Below, one piece after another: positions 1 through 8,530 of a DNA stretch of 64,000 nt. The position numbers and the translations under genes are program-made. Numbering within the stretch: position 1 is the stretch's first letter; every line of letters starts with the position of its first letter. The DNA comes from Methylobacterium nodulans ORS 2060 (GTDB lineage: Bacteria > Pseudomonadota > Alphaproteobacteria > Rhizobiales > Beijerinckiaceae): assembly GCF_000022085.1 (NCBI RefSeq), contig NC_011894.1, forward strand, positions 5,788,001 through 5,852,000, given 5' to 3'. The notes beneath the pieces were generated by a model. The model was not told the origin of the DNA. It searched no databases and saw nothing but the letters and a program-made list of their open reading frames with translations.

Positions 1-1
1 C

Positions 2-484
2 CGTACCGCCTCGGCAAACTCCGATCGGCCCCGTTCGATCACATTCGGACACACCGGCTTCATCACACCCGATATCGAGCGCTCGGTCGCCTTCTGGAGC
101 GAGGTGCTCGGCTTCCGCGCGGAGCCGATCGGCGAGCGCAGCGCCCCTTGGCTTGCCCGGTTCATCGGCGTGCCGGGTGCGCATATGCGGCTCGTCCATC
201 TCTACGGCCATGGCGCGCATATCGAGTTCATCGAGTTCGTTTCGCCGGAGGGAGCGCCGATCAGGCCCGCCGCCAACCAGCCCGGCACGGCGCATGTCTG
301 CCTGCGCGTGACCCGGCTGCCGGAACTGCGCCAGCAGATCCTCGACGCCGGCGGCTCGCTTCAGGGCGAGATCAGCGAAATCACCGAAGGTATCGCCAAG
401 GGGTTGCGCGGGCTGTTCATGCGCGACCCCCACGGCATCCTGATAGAGCTGGTCGAAGTCCCCGAGGAGGACAACGATGGCTGA
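2..484 (+). CDS. VOC (glyoxalase/bleomycin-resistance) family protein, 5' end outside window
   Basis: The reading frame is open from the window edge, so the true start lies upstream. The visible N-terminus FGHTGFITPDIERSVAFW is the typical first beta-alpha unit of a VOC domain, with the His that usually binds the metal. The C-terminus MRDPHGILIELVEVPEE carries the matching second-half Glu metal ligand. About 160 residues are visible, close to the size of a one-domain VOC enzyme. The stop overlaps the start of the GntR-type regulator by 8 bp, so the two are co-transcribed. A role in sugar or aromatic catabolism is inferred from context; the substrate is unknown. Confidence 0.85.
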   Translation, partial: RTASANSDRPRSITFGHTGFITPDIERSVAFWSEVLGFRAEPIGERSAPWLARFIGVPGAHMRLVHLYGHGAHIEFIEFVSPEGAPIRPAANQPGTAHVCLRVTRLPELRQQILDAGGSLQGEISEITEGIAKGLRGLFMRDPHGILIELVEVPEEDNDG

Positions 485-1181
485 GACCAGGCTACCCATC
501 ACGCAGGTCAGCAAGGAAAACCTCTCCGCCCGCATCTATTCGCAGATGCGTCGCGCCCTGATGGACGGACAGTTCGAGCCCGGTGAGCGGTTGACGATCT
601 CCCGCCTGGCCGAGCAGTTCGGCACCAGCATCACCCCGGTGCGGGAGGCGATCTTCCGCCTCGTGAGCGAGCGGGTTCTGGAAATGCGCGCGGCGACGGC
701 CGTACACGTCCCGCCTCTCGACCCGGCACGGCTGCGGGAGGTCCAGCTTATCCGCATTGAACTGGAGGGCGCGGCGGCGGAACGTGCGGCCCAGATCATC
801 ACCGAGAAACAGCTCGCCGAGCTGACCGCGATCCACGAGCGCTTCCTTGCAGCGGCGGCTGTCGATCCGGCCGAGGCCTGCGTCCGCAACCGGGACTTCC
901 ATTTCGCCCTGCTGCGGGTGGCCGAGCTGCCGATCCTCGAAGGCATCGTCGAGAACGCCTGGGTGCTCATGGGGCCGTTCCTTCGGATGTTCCACGTGCA
1001 TATCCCCAAGCGCCAGCTCGCCGCGGACCAGCATCTCCACCACGACGTCCTGGACGCGCTCCGCCGGCGCGACGCCAAGGCGGCTCGCCATGCGATCCAG
1101 GACGACATTCGCTGGGGCAACGTCCTGATCGACGCCCTCGAGCGGGAGCGAGACGAGAACAGATCTGCTGCTGCCAGGTGA
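477..1181 (+). CDS. GntR family transcriptional regulator, FadR/FCD subfamily
   Basis: This 234-residue protein has an N-terminal winged helix (about residues 10-75; FGTSITPVREAIFRL is the recognition region). It is followed by an alpha-helical FCD effector domain (about 85-215) with the His/Asp pattern (NRDFHFALLR, DQHLHHDVLDAL) that binds a metal and a small organic acid in this family. The start overlaps the VOC stop, indicating translational coupling. It sits directly upstream of a sugar ABC importer and dehydrogenase and is the likely local regulator of those genes. The effector is unknown, but sugar acids are common for this subfamily. Confidence 0.9.
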   Translation: MAETRLPITQVSKENLSARIYSQMRRALMDGQFEPGERLTISRLAEQFGTSITPVREAIFRLVSERVLEMRAATAVHVPPLDPARLREVQLIRIELEGAAAERAAQIITEKQLAELTAIHERFLAAAAVDPAEACVRNRDFHFALLRVAELPILEGIVENAWVLMGPFLRMFHVHIPKRQLAADQHLHHDVLDALRRRDAKAARHAIQDDIRWGNVLIDALERERDENRSAAAR

Positions 1182-1240
1182 AACACCTCGCGGCATCGCG
1201 TCAGCCACGGGCGCCCCGGAAGACCGGGCGCTTTGCCCGC

Positions 1241-1445
1241 CAGAGCGTTCCCCGCCGAAGTGGATGCCGGTTCGGCGTCAGGGAGCGCGTCACATCAAAG
1301 CTTGAGAGCCGTCGACCGGATGCAATCAGGTCGGGAACGGCTCTCGAGCGCTCCCCGCCGAAGTGGATATCGGTTCGGCGTCAGGGAGCGCGTCAAAGCA
1401 AGACCTGAGAGCCGTGAGCCGACCCGACCGGGTCGGGCACGGCTC
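1241..1445 (+). repeat. Intergenic palindromic repeat block (two 50-bp direct units plus two hairpins)
   Basis: Two near-identical units start with AGCGYTCCCCGCCGAAGTGG, at 1243-1291 and 1348-1396, and end in GTCAGGGAGCGCGTC. A third, inverted copy lies at 7424-7470. Each unit is followed by a palindrome: GAGAGCCGT...ACGGCTCTC (about 1302-1345) and GAGCCGTG...CACGGCTC (1409-1445). The hairpin is repeated at 7052-7088. They fill the gap between the regulator and the ABC operon, so they resemble REP-type dispersed elements rather than an operator, although mRNA effects are possible. Confidence 0.75.
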
Positions 1446-1469
1446 AAAGGGCGCCATCAGAGGAACGCC

Positions 1470-2702
1470 ATGACCGGACTCTCGAGACGCACCCTGCTGC
1501 AGGCCGCCGCCGGCGCGACCGTGCTCAATGTCACCCGCAGCTTCGCCCAGACGAAAGAGACGCTGACATTCGCCGCTGGACTATTCGCCGAGGCCGGCCG
1601 CGGCGACCGGACCCGCGCCTGGATCGACAAGTTCAACAAGAGCCAGGACCGCTATGTCATCGAGCCGGTGGCGATTCCGTTCTCCAAGCTCGCCGACACG
1701 GTCTTCACCCAGATGGGCGGCGGCGGTGGGCCCGACCTGATCCGCTTCGACCAGACCGACTTCTTCGCTGCTGTCCCGGCCGGCCGGCTCTTCCCGGTCG
1801 ACGACCTTCTCGATCTGTCCAAGTACAAGTTCCAGGCCGCCGACAAATTCGTGAAGATCGACGGCAAGCGCATCGGCATCACCTTCGAGACCGCCAACTA
1901 CGCCCTGCTCTATAATCCCGCCCTGCTGAAAGACGGCGTGCCGCCCAAGACCTTCGATGAATTCCTGACGGCGGCCAAGGGAGCGACCGGCCGTGGCAAG
2001 TTCGGCTACGCCTTCCGCGCCACCATGCCGGAGCGGGCCGGCTTCTGGTTCGACCTGTCGAATTATGTCTACGGCTTCGGCGGACAATGGGGCGCCAATG
2101 GCGAGCCGCTCTTGAACAGCCCGGAAGTGGTCGAGGCGATCACCCAGTACAAGCGCGTCTACGATCTCGGCGTGATCCCGAAAGGCGCCGACGCGGCGAC
2201 CTACCGGCGCATGTTCTGGGAAGGCAAGATCGCGATGAACGTCGACAACGGCGGTGTCGGCGGCATCTTTTCGGCACAGGCCCCAGACTTCAAGTTCAAC
2301 GCCGCGCCCTCGCCCTTCCCGCACAAGCAGCAGGGCATCGTGCTGACAATGCTGGCCGTCAACGCCAACTCGAAAAAGCGCGCCGCCGCCGCGGCCTTCA
2401 TCGAGTGGATGCTCCAGCCGGAGCCGCAGGCGGAGCTGCAACTTCTGCTCGGCGCCTCCAATGTCGCCACGCAGATCCCACGCGCCGAAGAGGAATTGAA
2501 GAAATATCCGTGGGTCGCCGCCTTCGACCAGAACACGCCCTACGGCCAGCCCTTCCTGGTGCGCTCGCTGGAAAGCAAGACCCTCGATTTCCAGCAGGTC
2601 GTCTGCGAGAACGTGCTGCGCTGCCTGATCGGCGGCGAGTCGCCCAAGAAGGTGATGGACGACGCGCAGGCCCAGGCGCTCAGCCGGATCCTGCGGCGGT
2701 AG
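1470..2702 (+). CDS. Sugar ABC transporter substrate-binding protein (family 1, Tat-type signal)
   Basis: This 410-residue extracellular solute-binding protein has an N-terminus with a twin-arginine motif (SRRTLLQ), a short hydrophobic stretch and a probable cleavage site after SFAQ. This suggests export by Tat to the periplasm. The body has the SBP_bac family 1 fold features PDLIRFDQTDFF, NYALLYNPALL and WEGKIAMNVDNGG. The frame is open further upstream through the repeats. ATG 1470 was chosen because the signal peptide begins there and GAGGAACGCC precedes it. It is the first gene of an importer with two permeases and an ATPase. The ligand is probably an oligosaccharide, polyol or sugar acid; the exact one cannot be told. 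Confidence 0.9.
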   Translation: MTGLSRRTLLQAAAGATVLNVTRSFAQTKETLTFAAGLFAEAGRGDRTRAWIDKFNKSQDRYVIEPVAIPFSKLADTVFTQMGGGGGPDLIRFDQTDFFAAVPAGRLFPVDDLLDLSKYKFQAADKFVKIDGKRIGITFETANYALLYNPALLKDGVPPKTFDEFLTAAKGATGRGKFGYAFRATMPERAGFWFDLSNYVYGFGGQWGANGEPLLNSPEVVEAITQYKRVYDLGVIPKGADAATYRRMFWEGKIAMNVDNGGVGGIFSAQAPDFKFNAAPSPFPHKQQGIVLTMLAVNANSKKRAAAAAFIEWMLQPEPQAELQLLLGASNVATQIPRAEEELKKYPWVAAFDQNTPYGQPFLVRSLESKTLDFQQVVCENVLRCLIGGESPKKVMDDAQAQALSRILRR

Positions 2703-2706
2703 TGCC

Positions 2707-3669
2707 ATGGCGGACGCGATCATGCGGCAGCCGCCGTCGCTGTCCTCGGGCCTTTCCGAGCAACCCAAAGCGGTTGCTCGGCTCGACGGCAGTCCGTGGA
2801 CTCCATACTGGTTCGTTGCGCCAGTGGTTGTCTACCTGCTGTTGTTCCAAGGCTACCCGCTGCTGCGCGAGCTGATGCTCAGCTTCACGCAGACCTCCCT
2901 GCTCACGCCCGAGCAATCCACCTTCGTGGGGCTGCGCAACTACGAAGAGCTGATGGCGCGCCCGGACTTCTGGCGTGTCATCGGCGTCACCGCAATCTAC
3001 ACGGTGGTCTGCGTGGTGATGGCGATTTCGCTCGGTCTTGGCGCGGCCCTGCTGCTCGACCGGCCGTTCCGCGGCCGCGGCTTGGCGCGTGCCCTCGTGA
3101 CGGTTCCCTGGGCGGCGCCCCCCATCGCAGTCGCGACGATCTTCGCCTGGATGCTGAACGCCCAATACGGCATCTTCAACTACGTCCTGAAGCTCGTTGA
3201 TCTCGAGGTCGGCTACGAAAGCTGGCTCGACAATCCAAGGCTCGCCCTGCCGGCCATCCTCTTCACGACGATCTGGCAGATCTTCCCCTTCTCCTCCGTC
3301 GTGCTGCTGGCCGCGCTGCAGGGCGTCTCCGAAGAGGTGCGCGAAGCGGCACAGATCGACGGGGCCGACCGGCTCAACATCTTCAAGGTCGCCGTGTGGC
3401 CGACCATCCGTCCGACCGTGGCGCTGCTCGCCCTGTTCGTGACGATCTGGTCGCTGCGCCGTTTCGATCTGATCTGGGTGATGACGCAGGGAGGGCCGAT
3501 CGGCGCGACCAAGACGCTGGTCATCGACCTCTACACGCGCGCCTTCGTTTCGCGCGAACTCGGCGAGGCGGCCGCGATCGGCATGGTCGGACTTTCGGTC
3601 GCGCTCGTGGTGACGCTCGTCTACTTCTGGGCGACGCAGCGGGCCGAAAAAGCGGAGGGCCGTCGCTGA
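2707..3669 (+). CDS. Sugar ABC transporter permease (MalF/UgpA type)
   Basis: This 320-residue inner-membrane protein has about six transmembrane helices, beginning with YWFVAPVVVYLLLF. The binding-protein-dependent EAA loop is visible as EEVREAAQIDGADRLNIFKV (about residues 210-230), the site that docks on the ATPase. It starts 4 bp after the binding-protein stop and its own stop overlaps the next permease (TGATG), so the operon is translationally coupled. It belongs to the CUT1 class of carbohydrate uptake permeases. Confidence 0.92.
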   Translation: MADAIMRQPPSLSSGLSEQPKAVARLDGSPWTPYWFVAPVVVYLLLFQGYPLLRELMLSFTQTSLLTPEQSTFVGLRNYEELMARPDFWRVIGVTAIYTVVCVVMAISLGLGAALLLDRPFRGRGLARALVTVPWAAPPIAVATIFAWMLNAQYGIFNYVLKLVDLEVGYESWLDNPRLALPAILFTTIWQIFPFSSVVLLAALQGVSEEVREAAQIDGADRLNIFKVAVWPTIRPTVALLALFVTIWSLRRFDLIWVMTQGGPIGATKTLVIDLYTRAFVSRELGEAAAIGMVGLSVALVVTLVYFWATQRAEKAEGRR

Positions 3670-4496
3670 TGCGCAGTTCCAACTCGCATACGATCCGCAT
3701 CGTCCTGGTGCTGGCGCTGCTCGGGGCGTCGATCTTCCCGATCTACTGGATGATCGTCACCTCGCTGACCTCCTCGGCGAACCTCTTCGCCGACACGCCG
3801 CAGATGCTCCCCGATCCGAGCCAGGCCTTCAACTACGCCGACACGCTGCGGGGCACCGGGGTCGTCACCTGGCTCACCAACAGCGCGATCGTCGCGGTCG
3901 GCACGATGGTGCTGTCGATCGGTCTCGCCATCCTGCCGGCCTATGCGCTCTCGCGCTTCCGTTTCCGCGGCAAGGACGGGATCGGCTTCCTGCTCTTCGC
4001 GACGCAGATGCTGCCCGAGGCGATGCTGGTGGTGCCTCTCTACGCCATCTTCGCCAATCTCGCCCTGCTCGACAGCCTGGGCGGCCTGATCCTCACCAAC
4101 ACGGCCTTCACCGTCCCGGTCATCACCTGGATCTTGAAGGGCGCGATCGACGGTGTGCCTCTGGAAGTCGAGGAAGCGGCGCGTGTTGACGGCTGCTCGC
4201 GGCTGGACATCGTCCTGTCGATCGTGGTGCCGGTCGTCGCGCCGACGCTCGCGGCAGCCTCCGTGATCGCGTTTTTCCACGGCTGGAACGAGTACGTCTT
4301 CGCGCGAACCCTGGTCTCCAGCCAGGACCTGCGCACGGCCTCGGTGGGCCTCGCCAGCTTCATCGGCGAGCTCTCGACACCCATCCACACCGTCATGGCC
4401 ATCGGCGTGATGTACACGCTCCCGGCCGTCCTCTTCTACCTCATGGTCCAGCGCTATGTCGTGGCCGGCATGACGGCCGGCAGCGTCAAGGGCTGA
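3669..4496 (+). CDS. Sugar ABC transporter permease (MalG/UgpE type)
   Basis: This 275-residue second permease has six predicted membrane helices. The first is IRIVLVLALLGASIFPIYWM, and the EAA loop is EVEEAARVDGCSRLDI. The ATG at 3669 overlaps the stop of the preceding permease; a longer open frame exists upstream but is antisense or shadow to the first permease and has no membrane character. It forms the heterodimeric channel with the upstream permease. Confidence 0.92.
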   Translation: MRSSNSHTIRIVLVLALLGASIFPIYWMIVTSLTSSANLFADTPQMLPDPSQAFNYADTLRGTGVVTWLTNSAIVAVGTMVLSIGLAILPAYALSRFRFRGKDGIGFLLFATQMLPEAMLVVPLYAIFANLALLDSLGGLILTNTAFTVPVITWILKGAIDGVPLEVEEAARVDGCSRLDIVLSIVVPVVAPTLAAASVIAFFHGWNEYVFARTLVSSQDLRTASVGLASFIGELSTPIHTVMAIGVMYTLPAVLFYLMVQRYVVAGMTAGSVKG

Positions 4497-4511
4497 GAAA
4501 GCGGAACCGAC

Positions 4512-5699
4512 ATGGCTTCGATCATGCTCAACCACGTCGCCAAGCATTTCGGTGCGAAAGTTGCGATCGCCGACATCGATCTGGAGGTCGAGGACGGCGA
4601 ATTCCTCGTGCTGCTCGGTCCTTCCGGCTGCGGCAAGTCCACTCTGCTCAGGATGCTCGCCGGCCTCGAGAGCGTCACCAGCGGCGAGATCCATCTCGGC
4701 GGGCGGCGCGTCGACCAGCTTCCGCCGAGCGCGCGCGACATGGCCTTCGTCTTCCAATCCTATGCGCTCTATCCGCATATGACGGTCAGACGGAATATCG
4801 CCTTCCCGCTGATCATGCGGCAGTTCAAATGGTGGTTCCACCTGCCGATCATCGGCGGCCTCGCCAAGCGCCGGATCGAACGCTCGCCGAAGGTGGCGGA
4901 ACTCGTCGAGAAGACGGCGAAGGTGCTCTCGCTCACGGAGATGCTGGACCGCTATCCGCGTACGCTCTCGGGCGGACAGCGCCAGCGCGTCGCGCTCGGG
5001 CGCGCCATGGTGCGAAAGCCCGAAGTCTTCCTGATGGACGAGCCGCTCTCCAATCTCGACGCCAAGCTTCGTACCGCGATGCGCGGCGAGATCACACGCC
5101 TGCATAACCGCGTCGGCGGCACTTTCGTCTACGTGACACACGACCAGGTCGAGGCCATGACGATGGGCACCCGCATCGCCCTGATGCGCGACGGCGTCAT
5201 CCAGCAGTTCGGAACGCCGCGGGAGATCTATACCTCGCCCGCCAACACCTATGTCGCGCGTTTCATCGGAACGCCACCGATGAACCTGATCGAAGGGCGC
5301 GTCGAGAACGGCACGATCCGGCTCGGCGGGACGAGCCTGCCTCTGCCGGCAGCTCTGGCGGCGGCAGGCCGCACCGCCGGTCGGGACACCGTGTTGCTGG
5401 GTATCCGGGCCAATGCGCTGGCGCTCGGTGCGCCGGGCGGGGCTGGCGGGCTCGCCGGCACCGTCAGCCTCGTCGAGCATGTCGGTGCCGAATCGGTCGT
5501 TGCGGTCAAGCTGTCGCAAGTCAGGACCGCCCATGACGAGGAAGGGGCGGTCCCCGGGGAGATCATGGTCACGGCCTCCGGTTACAGCGACCTCAAGCCC
5601 GGAGACGCCGTCACGGTCGGGCTCGACCTCTCGGAGGCCGTGCTGTTCTCGCGGAGCACGGGCGTGCGGCTCGTCGCCAGCCTGGCGCTGGCCGCGTGA
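4512..5699 (+). CDS. Sugar ABC transporter ATP-binding protein (UgpC/MalK family)
   Basis: This 395-residue ATPase has Walker A GPSGCGKST, Q-loop FVFQSYALYP, signature LSGGQRQRVALGRA, Walker B VFLMDEPLSNLD and switch VTHDQ. A C-terminal TOBE/MalK regulatory domain follows (about 270-390). Unusual for the family is an insertion of about 30 residues after the Q-loop (QFKWWFHLPIIGG...). It starts 15 bp after the permease stop and completes the importer on the cytoplasmic face. Confidence 0.93.
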   Translation: MASIMLNHVAKHFGAKVAIADIDLEVEDGEFLVLLGPSGCGKSTLLRMLAGLESVTSGEIHLGGRRVDQLPPSARDMAFVFQSYALYPHMTVRRNIAFPLIMRQFKWWFHLPIIGGLAKRRIERSPKVAELVEKTAKVLSLTEMLDRYPRTLSGGQRQRVALGRAMVRKPEVFLMDEPLSNLDAKLRTAMRGEITRLHNRVGGTFVYVTHDQVEAMTMGTRIALMRDGVIQQFGTPREIYTSPANTYVARFIGTPPMNLIEGRVENGTIRLGGTSLPLPAALAAAGRTAGRDTVLLGIRANALALGAPGGAGGLAGTVSLVEHVGAESVVAVKLSQVRTAHDEEGAVPGEIMVTASGYSDLKPGDAVTVGLDLSEAVLFSRSTGVRLVASLALAA

Positions 5700-6748
5700 G
5701 CGTCGGGACCGTTCCGATGAAGGGCGTCATCCTGCACGCGCCGCACGATCTGCGCATCGAGGAGATCGCGGTCGTGCCGCCGGGGCCGGGCCAGGTCCGC
5801 ATTCGCATCGCCGCCGGCGGCATCTGCGGCTCGGATCTGCACTACTACCATCACGGCGGCTTCGGCGCGGTACGGATCCGGCAGCCCATGGCGCTCGGCC
5901 ACGAGATCGCCGGCACGGTCGAGGAGATCGGCGCGGGCGTCTCGCATCTGGTTCCCGGCCTGCGCGTCGCGGTCAACCCGAGCCAGCCCTGCAACGCCTG
6001 CCGCTACTGCCACGAGGGCCTGCGGCATCAATGCCTGCACATGCAGTTCATCGGCTCCGCGATGCACTTTCCCCACGCGCAGGGTGGCTTCCGGCAGAGT
6101 CTTACGATCCGGGCGGAGCAGGCCGTGCCGGTCGGCGAGAACGTCAGCATGGCGGAAGCCGCGATGGCCGAGCCTTTGGCGGTCTGCCTTCACGCCGCGC
6201 GCCAAGCCGGTCCGCTGCTCGGCAAGCGCGTGCTCGTGACCGGCTGCGGCCCGATCGGGGCGCTCTGCATCATCGTCGCGCGGCTCGGCGGAGCCAGGGA
6301 AATCGTCGTGACGGACGTCGCACAGGCTCCGCTGTCACTCGCGCAGCAACTCGGCGCCACGCATGCCATCGACATCGCCGCGACGCCAGAGGCGCTCGCC
6401 CCCTATGCTTCCGACAAGGGTCGCTTCGACGTCCTGTTCGAAGCGTCGGGCAACGAGCGGGCGCTGGCCGGAGCCCTCGATGCGATCCGCCCGGGCGGCG
6501 TGGTGGTACAGGTCGGGCTCGGCGGGCCGATGACGCTCCCCGTCAACATCATCGTCACCAAGGAGCTGAAGCTGCACGGCACCTTTCGCTTCGACGCCGA
6601 ATTTCAGCTCGCCGTCGATCTGATGAGCCGCGGCCAGGTCGATCTGATGCCGCTCGTCAGCGCGACTCTGCCGTTCGAACGCGCTGTCGAAGCCTTCGAG
6701 CTCGCTGGCGACCGCACGGCATCGATGAAGGTGCAACTCGCGTTTTGA
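5696..6748 (+). CDS. Zinc-dependent alcohol dehydrogenase, L-idonate 5-dehydrogenase-like
   Basis: This medium-chain dehydrogenase of 350 residues has a catalytic zinc site at CGSDLHYY and GHEIAGTVEEIG. The structural zinc cysteines lie in PCNACRYCHEGLRHQCLH, and the Rossmann motif is VTGCGPIGALC. The GTG at 5696 overlaps the ATPase stop (GTGA). An ATG at 5717 gives the N-terminus more typical of the family (MKGVILHAPHDL) and may be the true start. Polyol or sugar-acid oxidation is inferred from resemblance to L-idonate and sorbitol dehydrogenases and from its place at the end of a sugar-uptake operon. Confidence 0.88.
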   Translation: MSVGTVPMKGVILHAPHDLRIEEIAVVPPGPGQVRIRIAAGGICGSDLHYYHHGGFGAVRIRQPMALGHEIAGTVEEIGAGVSHLVPGLRVAVNPSQPCNACRYCHEGLRHQCLHMQFIGSAMHFPHAQGGFRQSLTIRAEQAVPVGENVSMAEAAMAEPLAVCLHAARQAGPLLGKRVLVTGCGPIGALCIIVARLGGAREIVVTDVAQAPLSLAQQLGATHAIDIAATPEALAPYASDKGRFDVLFEASGNERALAGALDAIRPGGVVVQVGLGGPMTLPVNIIVTKELKLHGTFRFDAEFQLAVDLMSRGQVDLMPLVSATLPFERAVEAFELAGDRTASMKVQLAF

Positions 6749-7287
6749 ACCGCACCTGCCAGCGGCCACACCGCCACGGCTCGAGGGCTAACCTTGCATC
6801 ACCTTTGCGTCGGGCACCGTCACGGGACCTGAGCTGCGGCCGCCGAAACGGCAAGGCATACCTCATGTCATACCAGCCGCCAGAAGTCGTGCCTCTCTGG
6901 AGGCTGACAGGGTCGTTGAGGTGTGATTCGCTCCTTGCCGAGAGAGATCGGGAGCAAGGCGGTGACGCTTTCGATCACGCGCACGGATTTGATGGCGGCG
7001 GAGCTTCGCGCTGAGGCCTTTCCGCTACCAACCAATTTAATCAAGATCTTAGAGCCGTGATCCGACCCAGCGTGGTCGGGCACGGCTCAAGCGAATACTG
7101 CTGCCGTCCAGAGGCCAGCGGACCCCTCAAAGGCTGCTGGCACAGGACAGCACCGGCCGGCGCGGCTTGCGAAACTCGAACGAGGGCGCGGGACCAGTCG
7201 GCACCATGCGGCAAAGGTTGCTATCAGTACTCCAAGTCTCGGAACTGAAGAAGTCGTTCAAAATTTCTCTTCAAGGAGGTAGGCGTT
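6749..7287. other. Gene-poor gap with a palindrome
   Basis: I see no convincing gene in these 540 bases. The stretch contains one copy of the GAGCCGTG...CACGGCTC hairpin at 7052-7088, the same family as at 1409-1445. Short open frames here lack start signals and recognisable protein sequence. Confidence 0.6.
7052..7088 (+). repeat. Dispersed GAGCCGTG palindrome
   Basis: GAGCCGTG (7052-7059) pairs with CACGGCTC (7081-7088), with an inner GACC/GGTC pairing. The same arrangement occurs at 1409-1445, so this is a dispersed intergenic palindrome. Confidence 0.7.
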
Positions 7288-7407
7288 ATGGCTGGATCGC
7301 CACGAACCATAAACACCGCCGATCAGCTTAGCAGTATGATCCTGTTAGGAATGGCGATTATTGGCGGTGCGCTTGCAGTCTTTCTTATTACATTCACGGG
7401 AGGATAG
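7288..7407 (+). CDS. Small single-pass membrane protein (39 aa)
   Basis: A perfect ribosome-binding site AAGGAGGT (7273-7280) precedes ATG 7288 at good spacing. The 39 residues start MAGSPRTINTADQLSSMI and continue with a single hydrophobic helix (about residues 17-36, LLGMAIIGGALAVFLI), ending in TFTGG. I recognise no family. The start signal, membrane pattern and clean stop make it likely to be real. It lies alone between repeats, upstream of the PRC-barrel gene. Confidence 0.6.
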   Translation: MAGSPRTINTADQLSSMILLGMAIIGGALAVFLITFTGG

Positions 7408-7812
7408 ACCAAGCGCATGAGAGCCGCTCCCTGACGCCGAACCGGCGTCCATTTCGGCGGGAAGCGCTCTGGGCTGCCGGCTCTCGATGTTGTCGCGGTC
7501 ACCGTCGAGTGGACGGTGCCGGCCCTCATGCTGTTCGGCAGGTGAGCAAGCCCATCTCGGCTTGCCTCGGGCGCAAATCGCCCGAGGCAGATGAAGAAAG
7601 CCCGCCGCGGCAGGACCGGGCGGGCTGAGGCGGACTTGTTCAGACGAGTGTCAGGCAACCACGCCTGCCAGCGCGGCGCTTTGACCTTTGCTGGCCGATC
7701 CGTCCGCATGTTGCATGCGCTCATTTCGTGAAGGCTGGCCAGCACAAACCGGGACCGTGGACACTCTCGCGCGTTGACTTGCATATCACCATGCTACCGA
7801 GAGGAGACAACC
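7408..7812. other. Repeat-rich gap: inverted 47-bp repeat, hairpins and a 105-bp dispersed repeat
   Basis: No gene is seen. At 7424-7470 lies the reverse complement of the 1243/1348 repeat. At 7564-7590 a perfect 10-bp stem (TGCCTCGGGC / GCCCGAGGCA) has a 7-nt loop. From about 7594 to 7700 runs a unit closely matching 16872-16970; it begins with a GC-rich hairpin (AGCCCGCC / GGCGGGCT) and continues with GGACTTGTTCAGAC and CAGGCAACCACGC. Confidence 0.7.
7594..7700 (+). repeat. 105-bp dispersed repeat, copy 1
   Basis: It matches 16872-16970 over its whole length with scattered substitutions. The terminator-like hairpin at the start (7600-7607 / 7619-7626) also occurs, without the rest, at 20157-20186 and 59798-59828. 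This suggests a mobile or hitch-hiking unit built around a terminator stem. Confidence 0.65.
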
Positions 7813-8202
7813 ATGGCAGACACGACAAGCATGGGCAGCAGCGTCGCCACGGACGAGACGAGCGAGCTTATCGCCTCCAACAAGGTCGAGGGCACGACTG
7901 TCTACAACCGGCAAGGTGAGCACCTGGGCAAGGTCTACAACTTCATGGTCAATAAGCGCTCGGGTCAGGTCGAGTATGCAGTGATGAGCTTTGGCGACTT
8001 TCTCGGGATGGGCGGGAGCTACCACCCGCTGCCCTGGAAGGCGCTGACCTACGATCCGAGCCAGGGCGGCTACGTGGTCGACCTCGACAAGCGTAAGCTG
8101 GAAGGGGCGCCGAGCTATCGGACGGGCGAGGAGCCGACCTTCGACCGCGCCTACAGCCAGAGCCTCTACGACTACTACGGCCTACCCTATGGCGTGGTCT
8201 GA
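7813..8202 (+). CDS. PRC-barrel domain protein
   Basis: This 129-residue protein has an N-terminal low-complexity lead followed by a PRC-barrel (about 15-85). The barrel shows VEGTTVYNRQGEHLGKVYNF, YAVMSFGDFLGMGGSYHPLP and YVVDLDKRKLEGAP. ATG 7813 was chosen for the GAGGAGACAACC Shine-Dalgarno. The C-terminal YDYYGLPYGV tail is usual in alphaproteobacterial stress-type PRC proteins. No partner is encoded nearby. A related protein is encoded at 12755-13327. Function in the family is poorly known; photosynthesis and RNA-processing PRC domains differ in context. Confidence 0.85.
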   Translation: MADTTSMGSSVATDETSELIASNKVEGTTVYNRQGEHLGKVYNFMVNKRSGQVEYAVMSFGDFLGMGGSYHPLPWKALTYDPSQGGYVVDLDKRKLEGAPSYRTGEEPTFDRAYSQSLYDYYGLPYGVV

Positions 8203-8211
8203 GCGTCCCAG

Positions 8212-8249
8212 GACCGGGAGCGGCCGCACGCAGCGGCCCGCGCCCGGTC
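8212..8249 (+). terminator. Hairpin after the PRC-barrel gene
   Basis: GACCGGG...CCCGGTC (8212-8218 / 8243-8249) with an inner GCGGCC pairing forms a strong stem 9 bp after the stop. No long T-run follows, so it may stabilise the 3' end or act as a non-canonical terminator. Confidence 0.5.
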
Positions 8250-8530
8250 GTGGTGGATGTCAGCGGCTGACCACAGATTGCACCCTCTCACTGTGAAGGG
8301 GAGCGGGGCGCCGTGTGCGGCGGCCGAGATGCTCAAATGGGGCGAGGGCCTTCACCTCAAGAGGTCTGAGACGAACACCCGGCAAGGTCCTCACCCTTTG
8401 TCGGGCGTTCTCGTTCACAGCTGCGAGCAAAGTGACACCGGCTCGGGAAGGGGAAGCCCGGCCAGTGTTGAAGGGAATGTCCGAAAGCGCAGGCTTTTCG
8501 CGCGGCAGCCCGCGATGGTTCCGGAAGGCC
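8250..8530. other. Short gap without a recognisable gene
   Basis: I see no gene or structured element here. The sequence separates the PRC-barrel terminator from a minus-strand hypothetical gene. Confidence 0.5.

Noticed and set aside
3621..5534. A 637-codon open frame on the minus strand across the ABC transporter genes
   Set aside because: It is antisense to the permease and ATPase genes, is extremely Arg/Asp/His-rich and has no domain; it is a shadow of high-GC codon use.
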